DNA from: an uncultured Bacteroidales bacterium
GTDB lineage: Bacteria; Bacteroidota; Bacteroidia; Bacteroidales; UBA932
Direction: 5' to 3'
Assembly: GCA_934717185.1 (NCBI GenBank)
Contig: CAKUYQ010000012.1
Location: 17,440-81,439, forward strand
DNA length: 64,000 nt
Shown here one piece after another: positions 52,875-62,286 of this stretch. Each line of letters opens with the position of its first letter. The first letter of the stretch is position 1. The notes beneath the pieces were generated by a model that searched no databases, was not told where the DNA came from, and saw only the letters and a program-made list of their open reading frames with translations. The translations under genes were made by a program, and so were the position numbers.

Positions 52875-52985
52875 ATGGAACAAGTATTAGTAGGCAGGAA
52901 ACAAGATTTAAAGTTACTTAAAGAGTATATAGATTCGGAAAAATCTGTCTGGGGGGCAAATAATGTTGCCATCCTCTTCCCTTAG
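52875..52985 (+). pseudogene. N-terminal fragment of an AAA/archaeal-type ATPase gene
   Basis: ATG 52875 to TAG 52983-52985 encodes 36 residues beginning MEQVLVGRKQDLKLLKEYID, the usual start of Bacteroidota archaeal-type (DUF234-linked) ATPases just before the P-loop; the rest is missing. A TATGTTTG box (52851-52858) with TTG 20 bases upstream is preserved, so the promoter outlived the gene. Short direct repeats of GATAARTTGCG occur at 52770 and 52823. Confidence 0.5.
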
Positions 52986-52997
52986 ATTCTTGTTTAT

Positions 52998-53636
52998 TTA
53001 TTGGGCTTTAGTCTTAGTTATTATCTCTTTTAAAGAATACTGAACGTTGAGTGCCTCATCTCTTGGCTTTCCGGAATCCGGTAAGGTAATCTTAACGACA
53101 GAAAGCTTGTACTCATACCCCTCCTCATACTTAAAACCGTCAATACAGTTGAAAGGCATAACGCTCCAATCCTCATTTTCATTGGTTCTTATCTTTATTC
53201 CTCTAAGTTTGTAGGCATCCTGTACGATAATCTTCTCTCCAATTTGAGATGACACATATAAAGTTGCGTCCTCTTTAGTATAATCTGCCTCTTTCTTAGA
53301 AAGAACCTTTATTAATTCATATCTTACAGAACCACCATCCATTGGGGGGTGCGCCAGGGTAATCTGTTTGACCCTTAATTTATATGTGTTACCTCGTTCA
53401 AAAGTAAATCCATCTATTTCGCCAAAATAAAATCCTTGATAGTAATCATCGCCCTCCAATTTTACAAGCATCCCCTCTGTAAGTGCATCAGAGAAAAAGC
53501 CGGTAGAAGAACCATTTGTATAGGCAGAAACCTCTGCATTAATCTTTTTAATCTTGTCTCCATCCTCGTCTTTCATGCAACTTGCAGATACTGCACCAAT
53601 AACGAGCAGAGATAAAATAAATCCTTTGATATTCAT
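52998..53636 (-). CDS. Lipoprotein with two tandem DUF4377 domains
   Basis: A 212-residue lipoprotein (signal then SASC, Cys 20). Two homologous units are visible: residues about 62-116 (FGEIDGFTFERGNTYKLRV ending VRYELIKVLSKK) and about 153-210 (FNCIDGFKYEEGYEYKLSV ending VQYSLKEIITKTK). Each matches DUF4377, a small beta domain of unknown role in Bacteroidota cell-surface lipoproteins. It sits downstream of the TonB-dependent receptor but beyond a terminator, so it may be transcribed separately. Confidence 0.75.
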   Translation of the reverse strand: MNIKGFILSLLVIGAVSASCMKDEDGDKIKKINAEVSAYTNGSSTGFFSDALTEGMLVKLEGDDYYQGFYFGEIDGFTFERGNTYKLRVKQITLAHPPMDGGSVRYELIKVLSKKEADYTKEDATLYVSSQIGEKIIVQDAYKLRGIKIRTNENEDWSVMPFNCIDGFKYEEGYEYKLSVVKITLPDSGKPRDEALNVQYSLKEIITKTKAQ

Positions 53637-53706
53637 AGTTTATGCTTTTAATTATTACTATGCTATGTAAACGCAAAAAACAGAAAATACTGCATCTAAA
53701 AAATAA

Positions 53707-53737
53707 AAAACAGCGAGCAGAACCAGCTCGCTGTTTT
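53707..53737. terminator. Terminator after the large TonB-dependent receptor gene
   Basis: A 12-bp perfect stem AAAACAGCGAGC/GCTCGCTGTTTT with a 7-base loop and T-tract on either strand, 22 bases after the receptor stop codon on the minus strand. Confidence 0.92.
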
Positions 53738-53758
53738 ACTTATATGATTTAGAGTATG

Positions 53759-56700
53759 TTAGTTGAACATATATCTAACACTTATCTGCATTAGGTATGT
53801 AGATGAGGTACCGAATGTATTTGTAAATGCATCCTTAAGAACCTCTGTTCCGTTACGCTGGAAGTTGTAAACAGGCTCAGTCGCACCACCGGCTGTTCTC
53901 TTATTTGTCTGTTTTAGAATCTGGTTAACAGTAACAGACTTCATATTACCCCAGTTTTTATTAAGCAAGTTGCCAACGTTCAGAATGTCCAAACCAATCT
54001 GAAGCGTATTTCTCATACCGTTCTTAGACTGGATAAAGAAGTCCTGAGTAATCTTAAGATCAAACTGGTTAACCCATGGATAAACTAAACCGTTGCGTTC
54101 GGCATATCTTCCCTTTCTATCTTTAAGATACTTGTTATTGTTGATAAAATTCCAGAAGTCCTCTGCTTGCTCAGAAGCAGTGTATGTCTGTTTTTTATTG
54201 TTAGCATCTGTGTATGTATAATCGGCAAACTTAAGTTCATCTTTTGATGTTGGAACATAAATTAAACTTTGTCCACCACCATCGCCAACAACATTTGCGG
54301 TATATGTGTATGACACCTTGCCTTGTGGACCGCCCTCATAGAACAAACTAATGCCGGTTCTAAAATGCTTAGCATACTCTTTGCTGTAAGAAACATTAGC
54401 AATAAGTCTGTGAGGCATTATATATGATGCATAACCTAAAGTCTGAATATTATTACCGTTTACAGTTGCAGCACTCTGCCAAGCAGAATAGGCCTGATCT
54501 CCCCAACCGTCATTCAAAGATTTGCCATTGCTGTAAGTATAGGCAATCATTCCATAGAAACCTTTCCAGTATGGTTTCTCCAATTTGGCAGTTACAGAGT
54601 AGTAATAACCGTTCTTATCTGCGTTCTTTAATAAATATGCACCGTATGTACCTTTAGCGTATACATTATTGTAGCTATCCCAAATTAGTCTGTTATCAGC
54701 GTAATCTGGAATTGCAGATGAAGACGGGTCTTTTAAAGCGACGTTCTCTATTGTAACAGGTTTAATATCATAGTTGTATATTCCCTCAACCGATCCAATC
54801 AAACCAAGAGGCAATTTAAAGTCAACACCTAAAGATGATTTCCATGTTTGAGGCATTTTTAAATCGTCTGCCATAATTGTAAACGATGAAGGAAGAGAAG
54901 CTGATGCAGCGGTTGTACCGTTTGGATAGATCTGATTAAGAGCGTCAAGCCTATTAGCATAGAAATTAGGAACAACCTTTGAACCGCCTTTTGTTGCTGT
55001 ATAAGTTGTTTGAAGTACTCCACTATCGCCAGCCTGAGCTACAATCCAAACAAACGGAAGACGTCCGGTAAAGAAACCTGAACCACCTCTTACAACAACA
55101 TTCCTGTCCCCGAATAGATCCCAATTAAAACCAATACGTGGTGAAACCATCAAAGAGGTCTGAGGAAGTGTTGATGTGTCATAGTGACCATTGTTATCAT
55201 TATATTCTTTAAACTGAGACTTGAATATTGCTGCGTTATATGTATCTAGTTTAGGGTAGCTTGGAACTTCAAATCTGACACCTGCTTGAAGTTTGAAATT
55301 ATCTGTGAAAGATATCTCATCTTGAAGATAAACAGAGAACTGATTGAATGTAAACTCTGGGAATGCCTGTGAGAAATCGCTCTTCCATGAATGTGTAATT
55401 GCATACTGTTCAGGATTATCCATCAATGTTCCGTTATTAATTGCTGTCATAATGTCAGCCTCTGAATCAAAGTCGTATTGATAATATCCCGACCCAAATC
55501 TTTGAAAGCCGTTTTTAGTTTTATTGTTTTCATACTGCAAACCAAAGGTAATAAAATGATTGTTAACAGAGTATGTTAGTTCATCTGTAACATTAATTGT
55601 TTTTACCTGTCTTAAATTGCCGTATGAGAAAAGCTCTGTACCAAATGATGTATAGTATTTTCCATCTACACCAAAATCAACGAATGGGAATTCTCCTCCA
55701 TCTGTACTTCTTGGTTCATCTTGATTTGAATAGGTTACACGCAACAAGTTAGTTAGAGCGCCATTCAAGAAACGAGAGTTAAGCTCACCTGCAAAAGATG
55801 AGTAGTTAGTTTCTTGATAGTATCTCGCATTTTGGTAGTAAATAGCAGTCATATTTGTTCTGCTTCCACTTAGATTGTACCTGGCTCCCAAACCGCTGGT
55901 AGAGGTTGATGGATTAGATGGAGTTTTCTTTTTAGTGTAGTTGTATCTTATATTAATCTTATGATTTTTGTTAATATTCCAATCCAATCTGCCCAAGAAT
56001 TTGAAAGATGGACTCTTAGAGGAATATCCCTGATAAGCTCCTGTGCTGTAGCCATATTTATCAGATAGATACTTAGAAATTGCATCCATTGTAGTTGCTG
56101 ATGGGCGTGCAACACCGTCATCCCCATTGGTATACGGGTTTGATGCAGTAGCAGCCACTCTTGAAGGGCCTGGAGATGTTACATCTTCAGCCTCTGCACT
56201 CAAGAAGAAGAAAAGTTTGTCCTTAATGATAGGACCGCCAACACGTGCACCGTATACAAGATTCTTCTCCTCATTAAGTGTAAGTGTACCATTCTTTGTT
56301 TTATCACCTCTGAACTTCTCATTATAATAATATGTGTAAACAGAAGCTCTGTATGTGTTGTCTCCCGAACGTGTTGTAGCATTCATTGCACCGCCCAAGA
56401 AACCTGTCTGGCGAACATCGAATGGGGTTACGTTAATTGAGATCTGCTCCAATGCATCCATAGATACAGGAGAACCTTTTGCAGGCATACTCTCGCCAAT
56501 ACCAAATGCATTGTTCATTGCAGCACCGTCAATTGTAAAGTTGTTCTGACGATATGTACCACCACCAATCTGAGGACCGTTTCCGGTATTTGAAGATTGA
56601 GGAGTCATCTTAACAAAATTGTTCAAGTTCCTCGATACAACAGGAATATCATTCATCTGCTGCATGTTAAGAGATGTGGTAGCACCGGCTCTCTCACTTC

Positions 56701-57094
56701 TCATAGAGGATCTTGCACCGTCTGCAGAAACAACCAACTCGTTAAGAGACATAGCCTCTTCTGTAAGTTTTACGTTGTAAACATAGTTCTCTGCAAGTTT
56801 AAGCTCAACACCTGTAACTGTGTTTTCACCAAAACCAAGAAGATTAACGGTAATGGTGTAAGGGCCACCGGCACGCATATTAGGGATTCTGTAATTACCG
56901 CTACCATCTACAATAGCATAGAATTGAGATCCCGATGGTGTGTGGGTTGCAAGGACAGTAGCTCCAACAGCAGGCTGTCCGTCTGCCTCAGTTACCTTAC
57001 CACTCATAGATGAGGTGGTAACCTGTGCAAATGTTGCAATAGACAACATTAAGCTTAGAGCAGTAAGCGCAAATAGCTTAAGTGTTCTTTTCAT
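53759..57094 (-). CDS. TonB-dependent receptor with carboxypeptidase-regulatory domain
   Basis: A 1111-residue outer membrane receptor, Oar-like. Signal peptide about residues 1-23; a carboxypeptidase-regulatory beta domain at about 28-115 (SGKVTEADGQPAVGATVLA); the plug domain (NDIPVVSRNLNNFVKMTPQ, then QNNFTIDGAAMNNAFGIGE); and a barrel of about 800 residues ending LMQISVRYMFN with the terminal aromatic. There is no STN domain and no SusD partner. Its ligand is unknown; large Oar-type receptors often handle proteins or peptides. It uses the TonB-ExbBD system. Confidence 0.92.
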   Translation of the reverse strand: MKRTLKLFALTALSLMLSIATFAQVTTSSMSGKVTEADGQPAVGATVLATHTPSGSQFYAIVDGSGNYRIPNMRAGGPYTITVNLLGFGENTVTGVELKLAENYVYNVKLTEEAMSLNELVVSADGARSSMRSERAGATTSLNMQQMNDIPVVSRNLNNFVKMTPQSSNTGNGPQIGGGTYRQNNFTIDGAAMNNAFGIGESMPAKGSPVSMDALEQISINVTPFDVRQTGFLGGAMNATTRSGDNTYRASVYTYYYNEKFRGDKTKNGTLTLNEEKNLVYGARVGGPIIKDKLFFFLSAEAEDVTSPGPSRVAATASNPYTNGDDGVARPSATTMDAISKYLSDKYGYSTGAYQGYSSKSPSFKFLGRLDWNINKNHKINIRYNYTKKKTPSNPSTSTSGLGARYNLSGSRTNMTAIYYQNARYYQETNYSSFAGELNSRFLNGALTNLLRVTYSNQDEPRSTDGGEFPFVDFGVDGKYYTSFGTELFSYGNLRQVKTINVTDELTYSVNNHFITFGLQYENNKTKNGFQRFGSGYYQYDFDSEADIMTAINNGTLMDNPEQYAITHSWKSDFSQAFPEFTFNQFSVYLQDEISFTDNFKLQAGVRFEVPSYPKLDTYNAAIFKSQFKEYNDNNGHYDTSTLPQTSLMVSPRIGFNWDLFGDRNVVVRGGSGFFTGRLPFVWIVAQAGDSGVLQTTYTATKGGSKVVPNFYANRLDALNQIYPNGTTAASASLPSSFTIMADDLKMPQTWKSSLGVDFKLPLGLIGSVEGIYNYDIKPVTIENVALKDPSSSAIPDYADNRLIWDSYNNVYAKGTYGAYLLKNADKNGYYYSVTAKLEKPYWKGFYGMIAYTYSNGKSLNDGWGDQAYSAWQSAATVNGNNIQTLGYASYIMPHRLIANVSYSKEYAKHFRTGISLFYEGGPQGKVSYTYTANVVGDGGGQSLIYVPTSKDELKFADYTYTDANNKKQTYTASEQAEDFWNFINNNKYLKDRKGRYAERNGLVYPWVNQFDLKITQDFFIQSKNGMRNTLQIGLDILNVGNLLNKNWGNMKSVTVNQILKQTNKRTAGGATEPVYNFQRNGTEVLKDAFTNTFGTSSTYLMQISVRYMFN

Positions 57095-57189
57095 AAAATA
57101 ATTAAATAATAGATTAAATTTGGTTTAATTAAAATTTTGCGCAAAAGTAACCTCTTTTTCTAATAAATCTGAATTAGTGATGTTATTTT

Positions 57190-57220
57190 TTTGTTACAGC
57201 AAATTTTATTTATACATTTG
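57190..57220 (+). promoter_or_regulatory. metK promoter (TTTG-N19-TACATTTG)
   Basis: TTTG at 57190-57193 and TACATTTG at 57213-57220, separated by exactly 19 bases, form a consensus Bacteroidota promoter. Transcription would begin just before the SAM-II aptamer. Confidence 0.85.
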
Positions 57221-57232
57221 CACCCGATTTAC

Positions 57233-57282
57233 GGTGGACAGATTTGACTGCTTGCAACCACACTAAAAAATGCTAAAACGCT
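57233..57282 (+). ncRNA. SAM-II riboswitch aptamer in the metK leader
   Basis: The order and spacing fit SAM-II, an H-type pseudoknot: the P1 strand GTGG (57234-57237), the loop GATTTGACTGCTTGCAA (57241-57257), the closing CCAC (57258-57261), then TAAAAAATGCTAAAACG (57264-57280) supplying the pseudoknot and the A-rich triplex strand. SAM-II binds S-adenosylmethionine and turns expression down. About 180 nt separate it from the ATG, including a hairpin (57294-57301 with 57312-57319) and two segments complementary to the aptamer core. Confidence 0.85.
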
Positions 57283-57460
57283 CTCTAAAAGGCACTCATT
57301 AATGGTAAGCATAATGAGTTGCAGTCATCACCCTCTAATCCAAGGGTTTAAGAGAAAGATTTTCAGCATTTTACAGATAGTAAAGTTCTCCTTGTAAGAG
57401 TCATTTTTCTCCCCTGTAAGAAACTTTTTTGTTATTGAAGTTTTTTAATTTTTAAAGGAT

Positions 57461-58729
57461 ATGGCTTATTTATTTACATCGGAGTCTGTTTCAGAGGGGC
57501 ATCCCGACAAAGTTGCCGACCAGATTTCAGACGCAATCTTAGATGAATTTCTTAGACAGGATCCGCACAGTAAGGTAGCGTGCGAGACCTTTGTAAGTAC
57601 AGGACTTGTAGTTGTTGGAGGTGAGGTAAGATCTGAGGATGCTTATGTAGACATTCAGAAAATTGCACGAGAGGTTATAAACAGAATTGGATATACCAAG
57701 GCAGAGTATATGTTCGATGGCAACTCCTGCGGCATTCTCTCTGCTGTTCATGAACAGTCTCCGGATATTAACAGAGGTGTTGTTGTAGAGGACAAAGATG
57801 AGCAGGGGGCAGGTGACCAGGGGATGATGTTTGGGTATGCATGTAAAGATACGGAGGAATATATGCCGCTCCCTCTTTATTTAGCTCACCTTGCACTTGT
57901 GACTTTGGCATATATAAGAAAGAACAGTAAACTCATGCCCTACCTTAGGCCTGATGCAAAGTCTCAGTTTACAATAGAGTATTCAGATGATCATACACCG
58001 CTAAGGGTTCACACCATTGTAATCTCCACACAGCACGATGAGTTTGATACAGATGAAGCTATGCAGCAGCGTATTAAGAGCGATGTTAAAAATATCCTTA
58101 TTCCTAAGATGTTGGAGCAGCTCTCTCCTGCCGTACAGGAGCTGTTCAATAAGGATTACAGGCTTTTGGTTAATCCAACCGGGAAGTTTGTCATTGGCGG
58201 TCCTCACGGTGACACCGGTCTTACAGGGCGTAAGATAATTGTTGACACATACGGAGGAAAGGGTGCTCATGGTGGTGGAGCATTCTCCGGTAAGGATTCA
58301 AGCAAAGTAGACCGTTCGGCAGCATATGCAGCAAGGTATATTGCCAAGAACCTTGTTGCTGCAGGGGTTGCAGACAAGATACTTATACAGTTGGCATACG
58401 CTATTGGAGTTGCACGTCCGGTGAGTGTTAATGTAAACAGCTATGGAACGGCTAAAGTTACAAAAAACGGCAAGGTAATGACCGATGGCGAGATAGCAGA
58501 TGTTGTTGAACAGCTGTTTGACCTTCGCCCCGCCAAGATTGTAGAAAAGTTTGGTCTTACCAATCCAATATTCGAGCCTACAGCGTCTTACGGGCATTTC
58601 GGGCGTACACCGTATGTTAAAGATGTTGAGGTTATTGAGAATAGAAAACCTGTTAAGAAGAGTGTTCAGTTCTTTGGATGGGAGCTTTTGGACTCTGTGG
58701 ATATGATTAAAAAGGCCTTTTTTGAGTAA
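57461..58729 (+). CDS. metK: S-adenosylmethionine synthetase
   Basis: A 422-residue enzyme making SAM from methionine and ATP. Conserved blocks: FTSESVSEGHPDKVADQISDA at the start, GAGDQGMMFGYA, the P-loop-like GGAFSGKDSSKVDRSAAYAARY and the final YGHFGRTPY. Length is slightly above the E. coli enzyme, as is usual for Bacteroidota. It is regulated by the upstream SAM-II riboswitch, i.e. product feedback. A strong terminator follows. Confidence 0.97.
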   Translation: MAYLFTSESVSEGHPDKVADQISDAILDEFLRQDPHSKVACETFVSTGLVVVGGEVRSEDAYVDIQKIAREVINRIGYTKAEYMFDGNSCGILSAVHEQSPDINRGVVVEDKDEQGAGDQGMMFGYACKDTEEYMPLPLYLAHLALVTLAYIRKNSKLMPYLRPDAKSQFTIEYSDDHTPLRVHTIVISTQHDEFDTDEAMQQRIKSDVKNILIPKMLEQLSPAVQELFNKDYRLLVNPTGKFVIGGPHGDTGLTGRKIIVDTYGGKGAHGGGAFSGKDSSKVDRSAAYAARYIAKNLVAAGVADKILIQLAYAIGVARPVSVNVNSYGTAKVTKNGKVMTDGEIADVVEQLFDLRPAKIVEKFGLTNPIFEPTASYGHFGRTPYVKDVEVIENRKPVKKSVQFFGWELLDSVDMIKKAFFE

Positions 58730-58755
58730 AAGTGCCTATACTTCTAAACACCAAA

Positions 58756-58785
58756 AATCCCGAAAGCCTCTCAACTTTCGGGATT
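58756..58785. terminator. Terminator between metK and the DUF4270 gene
   Basis: An 11-bp perfect stem AATCCCGAAAG/CTTTCGGGATT with an 8-base loop, between convergent genes. The tail is AT-rich on both strands. Confidence 0.88.
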
Positions 58786-58810
58786 ATATTATTATTATGT
58801 ATAATTCAAG

Positions 58811-60172
58811 CTATTTTACTACCGTATACAGTAACCTCAGCACCGGCGGGTTTTTACCGGCAGGACCGTTAATCCAGCAACTGTAGTAAGAGGTGAGATT
58901 TGTGTAATATGTAACGTTGCCATAGTAGTCTGTCTCCTGTGTTACGGCTGTAAACCATAAATCCAAACCACCGTCAACAAGAGCAGCTTCATCTTTCATA
59001 AAATACTTCTGAATCGTAGAGGAGCAATCCATGCTGTATTGGTGCAAAGACTTGTTTGCCGTACCTCTGCCGGATTCTGCATATATGTCATTTACAGGAT
59101 AGTAATACTTTGCCAATGCCGCTGTATCTCTGGTTGTAGGGTAGAGATCAGATGGATAATTGGTATAGTCGTATGTTGCATTGGGCGTAAACGGAAAGAT
59201 GAATGATGCTTTGCTTACTGCAATGTTCTTTGGATTGTAGTTGTTCGCTGCGCACCACTTGTCCAAAGTCTCTTTAAGAGCTTTTGCGCTTATGTATGGT
59301 TTCATTCCCGACAAACCCTCTGCCGGAAGCCTCTCCAAATCTGTTCTGCCCGCCATATCCTCCACACTGCTCTTAGGGCTTGAAGTATTGAGGCAGAAGC
59401 CGTTACCGAACTTGAAAAATATTGTGGTGTCTTTTGCACTCAGATTGCTCTCCCATGTTGGGGTAAAGTTTATTCTCATCCTTACCGTTGCCCCGCTAAG
59501 GTCAAAAAGGGTAATCTTGCCTCCGTTTACAGGTTTTACGGTTGGCTCAGATACAACGTACAGACCTTTGAATCTCTCCATAAACAGCGAGTTGGAATCC
59601 AATTGAGACTTAGTTGCCGTAAGTATCTCCTCACCCAAAGATTTGTTGAGATGTACGGTAAGCGAGTCCCCCAATAAAAGGGCAGGAGCCGCATTCAGAG
59701 GTGTAGACTCGTAATCGTCTGCAGTTAGTGAGTTCTGGTATCTGTATGTGCTGTCCAACACCTTTGTTGTTCTGTACACATTTACATTCTCAACCAATCC
59801 TGTCTGGTCTTTGTTAAGATACTGTGTGCTTGATACCGGAATGGTAAGTGCAATGCTCTCCAACTTTGCATTTTTTCCAAAACTCAGCCCTTCGTATGAG
59901 AGGGCTATATTGGCTGCAGATGAAAAGTTTATCTCTCCAAACTCGTCAGATCTTAGATTACCTATTATTATTGTACTTGCATTTCTGCCCTGAACGTTAG
60001 ACATTGTGTTCAATGTTAGAGGAACGGGGATGTCTACCGTTTTAAGATATATCTTCTCGTCATCCGGAATAAAGTCTTTGCCTACCTCTTTGTTGACGGA
60101 TATGCAGGACGCAAAAAGCGACATTCCCAACGACAGAGTGGCCACGGGGCGGAATAAATCCTTAAATTGCAT
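58811..60172 (-). CDS. DUF4270 family lipoprotein
   Basis: A 453-residue lipoprotein (MSLFASC, Cys about 22). The DUF4270 pattern is clear: GKDFIPDDEKIYLKTVDIPV near the start, then IIIGNLRSDEFGEINFSSAANI, LTIPVSS, DSTYRYQNSL and the final strand LRLLYTV. Function is unknown; the family is restricted to Bacteroidota and usually encoded next to the glycogen/starch synthase-like gene, as here. The two genes overlap by 11 bases, so they are translationally linked. Confidence 0.9.
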   Translation of the reverse strand: MQFKDLFRPVATLSLGMSLFASCISVNKEVGKDFIPDDEKIYLKTVDIPVPLTLNTMSNVQGRNASTIIIGNLRSDEFGEINFSSAANIALSYEGLSFGKNAKLESIALTIPVSSTQYLNKDQTGLVENVNVYRTTKVLDSTYRYQNSLTADDYESTPLNAAPALLLGDSLTVHLNKSLGEEILTATKSQLDSNSLFMERFKGLYVVSEPTVKPVNGGKITLFDLSGATVRMRINFTPTWESNLSAKDTTIFFKFGNGFCLNTSSPKSSVEDMAGRTDLERLPAEGLSGMKPYISAKALKETLDKWCAANNYNPKNIAVSKASFIFPFTPNATYDYTNYPSDLYPTTRDTAALAKYYYPVNDIYAESGRGTANKSLHQYSMDCSSTIQKYFMKDEAALVDGGLDLWFTAVTQETDYYGNVTYYTNLTSYYSCWINGPAGKNPPVLRLLYTVVK

Positions 60173-60998
60173 TGTTACCTAGTATTTGATCGTAAAATGA
60201 ATTGTACTTTTCTATGTATGCATTCTGTGGATCATCTATATCTACGTATGGGAGAACCGGTAATCCGGAATTTGCCACAGCGTCTGCAATCTCTGCGTTT
60301 AGAACGTTGCTTCCCATGATGATTCCGTTTGCATACTGAATGGCCAATTTAGCAAGATTTATGCCATTGGGATTTTTTAGAATTTCCAAATCTTTTGCTT
60401 TAATGCCCGGTACTGTTACCTTAGAAGCCATATCTGCTGCAAACGGTTCTTCTGCAACCTCATCGTAGAGAGACAAGACCAATTTACTGTCTGCAAAGAT
60501 AGGATCATCCTTGTATGCTTTCTTTAAATAGATTGGTACAAGGTGCGATATCCATCCTTGGCAATGGATAATATCCGGCTTCCAGCGGAGCTTCTTTACA
60601 GTCTCCAATACTCCGCGGGCAAAGAAAATTGCACGTTCATCGTTGTCTGCAAAGAATGGTTCCTTTTCGTCTCCATAGACAAATTTTCTGTAAAAGTAAT
60701 CGTCATTATCAATAAAGTAAACCTGCATTCTTGCAGATGATATGGAAGCAACCTTTATGATCAGAGGGCGGTCTACGTCATTTACCACAATGTTCATCCC
60801 GGACAGACGGATGACTTCGTGCAGCTGATTTCTCCGCTCATTTATACAGCCGTATCTTGGCATAAACGAACGGATCTCCTTTCCGCTTTCCTGAACACCT
60901 TGAGGGAGATATCTTCCAACTTTTGATATGGCAGTCTCCGGCAGGTACGGGAAAATTTCGGAATTTACAAATAATACTCTCTTTGGCTCTTCTTTCAT
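60162..60998 (-). CDS. GT5 glycogen/starch synthase-like protein, N-terminal half only
   Basis: A 279-residue protein from ATG 60998 (an in-frame TTG at 61007 is less likely). It begins RVLFVNSEIFPYLPETAISKVGRYLPQ, the N-terminal Rossmann half of GT5 starch synthases, with the usual KxGG replaced by KVG. DIIHCQGWISHLVPIYLKK also fits. The C-terminal glycosyltransferase half (~200 residues) is absent. Such short relatives are typical of Bacteroidota, next to DUF4270 genes. It probably has lost glucan synthesis and serves another, unknown role. A TACCTTTG box lies at 61017-61024 on the minus strand. Confidence 0.8.
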   Translation of the reverse strand: MKEEPKRVLFVNSEIFPYLPETAISKVGRYLPQGVQESGKEIRSFMPRYGCINERRNQLHEVIRLSGMNIVVNDVDRPLIIKVASISSARMQVYFIDNDDYFYRKFVYGDEKEPFFADNDERAIFFARGVLETVKKLRWKPDIIHCQGWISHLVPIYLKKAYKDDPIFADSKLVLSLYDEVAEEPFAADMASKVTVPGIKAKDLEILKNPNGINLAKLAIQYANGIIMGSNVLNAEIADAVANSGLPVLPYVDIDDPQNAYIEKYNSFYDQILGNNAI

Positions 60999-61016
60999 AA
61001 TCAACAATTTTCATTA

Positions 61017-61024
61017 CAAAGGTA
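61017..61024 (-). promoter_or_regulatory. -7 box (TACCTTTG) of the GT5/DUF4270 transcript
   Basis: CAAAGGTA on the plus strand is TACCTTTG on the minus strand, 18 bases before the GT5-like ATG. It is 33 bases from the divergent ftsX box (61057), so the two promoters nearly face each other. Confidence 0.6.
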
Positions 61025-61056
61025 GCAAAAAAAAATTAAAGAATACTTTTTTTATA

Positions 61057-61064
61057 TATCTTTG
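61057..61064 (+). promoter_or_regulatory. -7 box (TATCTTTG) of the ftsX operon
   Basis: TATCTTTG matches the consensus. It leaves a leader of about 75 nt before ftsX that contains GATTACCTCTTTTTGAGGTC, a small CCTC/GAGG hairpin. Confidence 0.6.
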
Positions 61065-61141
61065 GGACTTAAAAGCTATTTTGGGATGCTTTTAAATTTA
61101 TTATATCTCAGCCGATTACCTCTTTTTGAGGTCTTTATTCA

Positions 61142-62020
61142 ATGAAAAAACGAGATTCCAACATAATTGAGAGAAGACTTCTTCACTCGTATCTCTCCTC
61201 AATTGTCAGTATAAGCTTGGTGCTTCTGCTGATTGGGGTCTTTGGGATGCTTATGGTCAATGTGCACCGGTTTTCTAATTTCTTTAAAGAGAATGTAAAG
61301 GTTACGGTTATTCTGGACGGTAGTGCAGATGATGCTGCCGGGCATGAGATTGAAAAGGCTGTTTTATCAATGCCTCAGGTGAAAGATGTTGTATATGTTT
61401 CCAAGGAGCAGGGGACAAAAGAGATGCAGGAGATGTTGGGAGAGGATTTCCTGAATGTTTTTGAGACCAATCCTATACCTGTAAGTTTGGAGGTGGGGCT
61501 TAAGGGGGAGTACTTCAATTCAGATTCCGTAGCAGTTTTCGTACAGCAATTGGAGGAGAATGATATAGTTGAGGAGGTTGTCTACAAGTCTAATGTAATA
61601 GATGTTATAAACAGTAATATAGAGAAGATAGGCATTGCTTTTACTGTGTTTGTGATCCTGCTTCTGTTCATCTCGTTTGTACTTATAAACAATACGGTAA
61701 GGCTTAATGTTTTTCATAAGAGATTCTCCATCTATACCATGAAATTAGTTGGGGCAACGAGGGCGTTCATAAGGGCGCCGTTCTTGCTGAAAGCTGTTTT
61801 TCAAGGCATTTTGTCGGGACTCATAGCAGATCTTGCTCTGTTGGGCATACTGTTTCTGTTAAAGAGCGAGTTTGCCATGATGTTCGAGATTATAGATGTG
61901 GGGCTTTTGGCAATGGTGCTTGGCGCTGTAATACTTCTTGGGGTGCTTATCTGCGTATTATGTACCTATTTTGTGATCAACAGGTTGGTGGCTCTCACTA
62001 CAGACGAGCTATACTACTGA
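61142..62020 (+). CDS. ftsX: Cell-division protein FtsX
   Basis: A 292-residue ABC permease with four TM helices: one near residues 20-42 and three in the C-terminal half (about 165-187, 218-240, 258-285). Between them lies the periplasmic extracellular domain (KVTVILDGSADDAA, VSKEQGTKEMQEMLGEDF) that activates peptidoglycan hydrolases. With the ATPase FtsE, it couples division to wall splitting; ftsE is not in the window. The DUF3098 gene follows after 32 bases. Confidence 0.93.
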   Translation: MKKRDSNIIERRLLHSYLSSIVSISLVLLLIGVFGMLMVNVHRFSNFFKENVKVTVILDGSADDAAGHEIEKAVLSMPQVKDVVYVSKEQGTKEMQEMLGEDFLNVFETNPIPVSLEVGLKGEYFNSDSVAVFVQQLEENDIVEEVVYKSNVIDVINSNIEKIGIAFTVFVILLLFISFVLINNTVRLNVFHKRFSIYTMKLVGATRAFIRAPFLLKAVFQGILSGLIADLALLGILFLLKSEFAMMFEIIDVGLLAMVLGAVILLGVLICVLCTYFVINRLVALTTDELYY

Positions 62021-62052
62021 TTTTTGTGTTTGTAATTTATTGTATTTAATAT

Positions 62053-62286
62053 ATGAAATCTGATTTTGCTATACCAAAAAAGAATACCCTGTATATCATT
62101 GCAGGTTTTTTAGTGATGATCCTTGGCTATCTGCTTATGACCGGCGGTGGAAGTGATAATCCGAACGAGTTCAATTATGCCATGTTTAACTTTAGAAGAA
62201 CTGTGCTGGCTCCCGTTATGATAGTTGTGGGAATGGCCTTGGAGATTGTTGCCATAATGTATAGAGGAGGTAAGGGGAATGAATAG
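62053..62286 (+). CDS. DUF3098 small membrane protein
   Basis: A 77-residue protein with two TM helices (about 14-31 and 52-69), separated by GGGSDNPNEFNYAMFNFRR, the DUF3098 signature. Its function is unknown. It is regularly placed between ftsX and uppP in Bacteroidota. The stop overlaps the uppP start by 8 bases, pointing to translational coupling. Confidence 0.88.
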   Translation: MKSDFAIPKKNTLYIIAGFLVMILGYLLMTGGGSDNPNEFNYAMFNFRRTVLAPVMIVVGMALEIVAIMYRGGKGNE

